A stretch of DNA of 47,691 nucleotides. Source: Candidatus Spongiihabitans thiooxidans. Its GTDB lineage: Bacteria > Pseudomonadota > Gammaproteobacteria > Arenicellales > Poriferihabitantaceae. Positions 47,615 to 47,691 of this stretch are shown piece after piece; position 1 is the stretch's first letter, and each line of letters opens with the position of its first letter. The translations under genes and the position numbers were made by a program. The stretch lies in NCBI GenBank assembly GCA_001543005.1, contig LFLB01000028.1:1-47691 (forward strand), given 5' to 3'. A model generated the notes under the pieces. The model was not told the DNA's origin. It made no database searches and saw nothing but the letters and a program-made list of their open reading frames with translations.

Positions 47615-47691
47615 TGTTAATGATAAGTAATCTGTCCGCTTTTGTAACACGTAATGTGTCCGGATTTATAGTCGCTATTTTTGGAGTTGAC
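47615..47691. mobile_element. Possible insertion-sequence end at the right edge
   Basis: tgtccgcttttg and tgtccggattt occur about 25 bp apart (repeats of tgtccg). This pattern resembles the multiple terminal repeats of IS21/IS481-like elements. The rest would lie to the right of the window, so this cannot be confirmed here. Confidence 0.25.

Noticed and set aside
47273..47620. 115-codon plus-strand ORF at the right edge
   Set aside because: It is antisense to the carrier-protein gene and its promoter; its hydrophobic composition is a by-product.

Overview
The window looks like a gammaproteobacterial chromosome of moderate to low GC. The evidence is gene content and order: accA-tilS-pyrG-kdsA-eno-ftsB, sdhCDAB-sdhE-ygfX next to ygfZ, aroQ-accB-accC, purH/purD/purE with tsaC-hemF, waaA, pepN, fdxA, and a cysI-DUF934-cysH sulfite/APS reduction locus. 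I cannot name the genus. Non-ATG starts (TTG/GTG) are common.

Layout. 1-1982 (-): the N-terminal 660 codons of a secreted, repeat-rich adhesin that runs off the left edge. 2853-9631 (+): accA, tilS, pyrG, kdsA, eno, ftsB. 9651-12392 (+): a single-protein MmeI-like (type IIL) restriction-modification enzyme where ispD often follows ftsB, ending inside a 5-copy, ~76-bp palindromic tandem array. 12824-18068: ygfZ (-), then sdhCDAB, sdhE, ygfX (+). 18191-21217: an EamA permease, a transposase scrap, a foreign-looking MFS permease and a decayed Sel1-like locus. 21218-24779: cysH, DUF934 and cysI (-) divergent from an Lrp-type regulator (+). 24946-36535 (+): aroQ, accB, accC, a DUF3426 protein, purH, a DUF2628-like protein, purD, purE, tsaC, hemF, waaA. 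36597-40747 (-): a frameshifted EamA permease, a 3' fragment of a TauD/gamma-butyrobetaine-hydroxylase-like gene abutting the pepN stop, pepN, fdxA. 40748-47691: an accessory region with a transposase scrap, an ABC exporter pair, a truncated 5S rRNA with its terminator, and a compact biosynthetic operon.

The most interesting locus is the minus-strand operon 47600-42941. A near-consensus promoter precedes a small acyl/aminoacyl carrier protein gene, which I found by reading the strand directly. It carries an in-frame ochre codon at position 50. Then follow a MaoC-like hydratase, a leucine-carboxyl-methyltransferase-family enzyme, a seryl-tRNA-synthetase-like amino acid:carrier-protein ligase, an AurF-like diiron oxygenase and an MFS exporter. 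This is the parts list for loading an amino acid onto a stand-alone carrier protein and oxidising it there, without an NRPS. I know of no characterised pathway with exactly this set. The ochre codon may mean the pathway is dead in this genome.

A second, genome-style signal is a set of about 20 short (9-16 bp) tandem duplications, many exactly on start or stop codons (accA/tilS, kdsA/eno, sdhA/sdhB, accC, purE, purH, purD, hemF, ygfZ, ygfX, pepN). At accC and purE the duplication creates a 5-codon ORF ending in an ATGA overlap with the gene's start.
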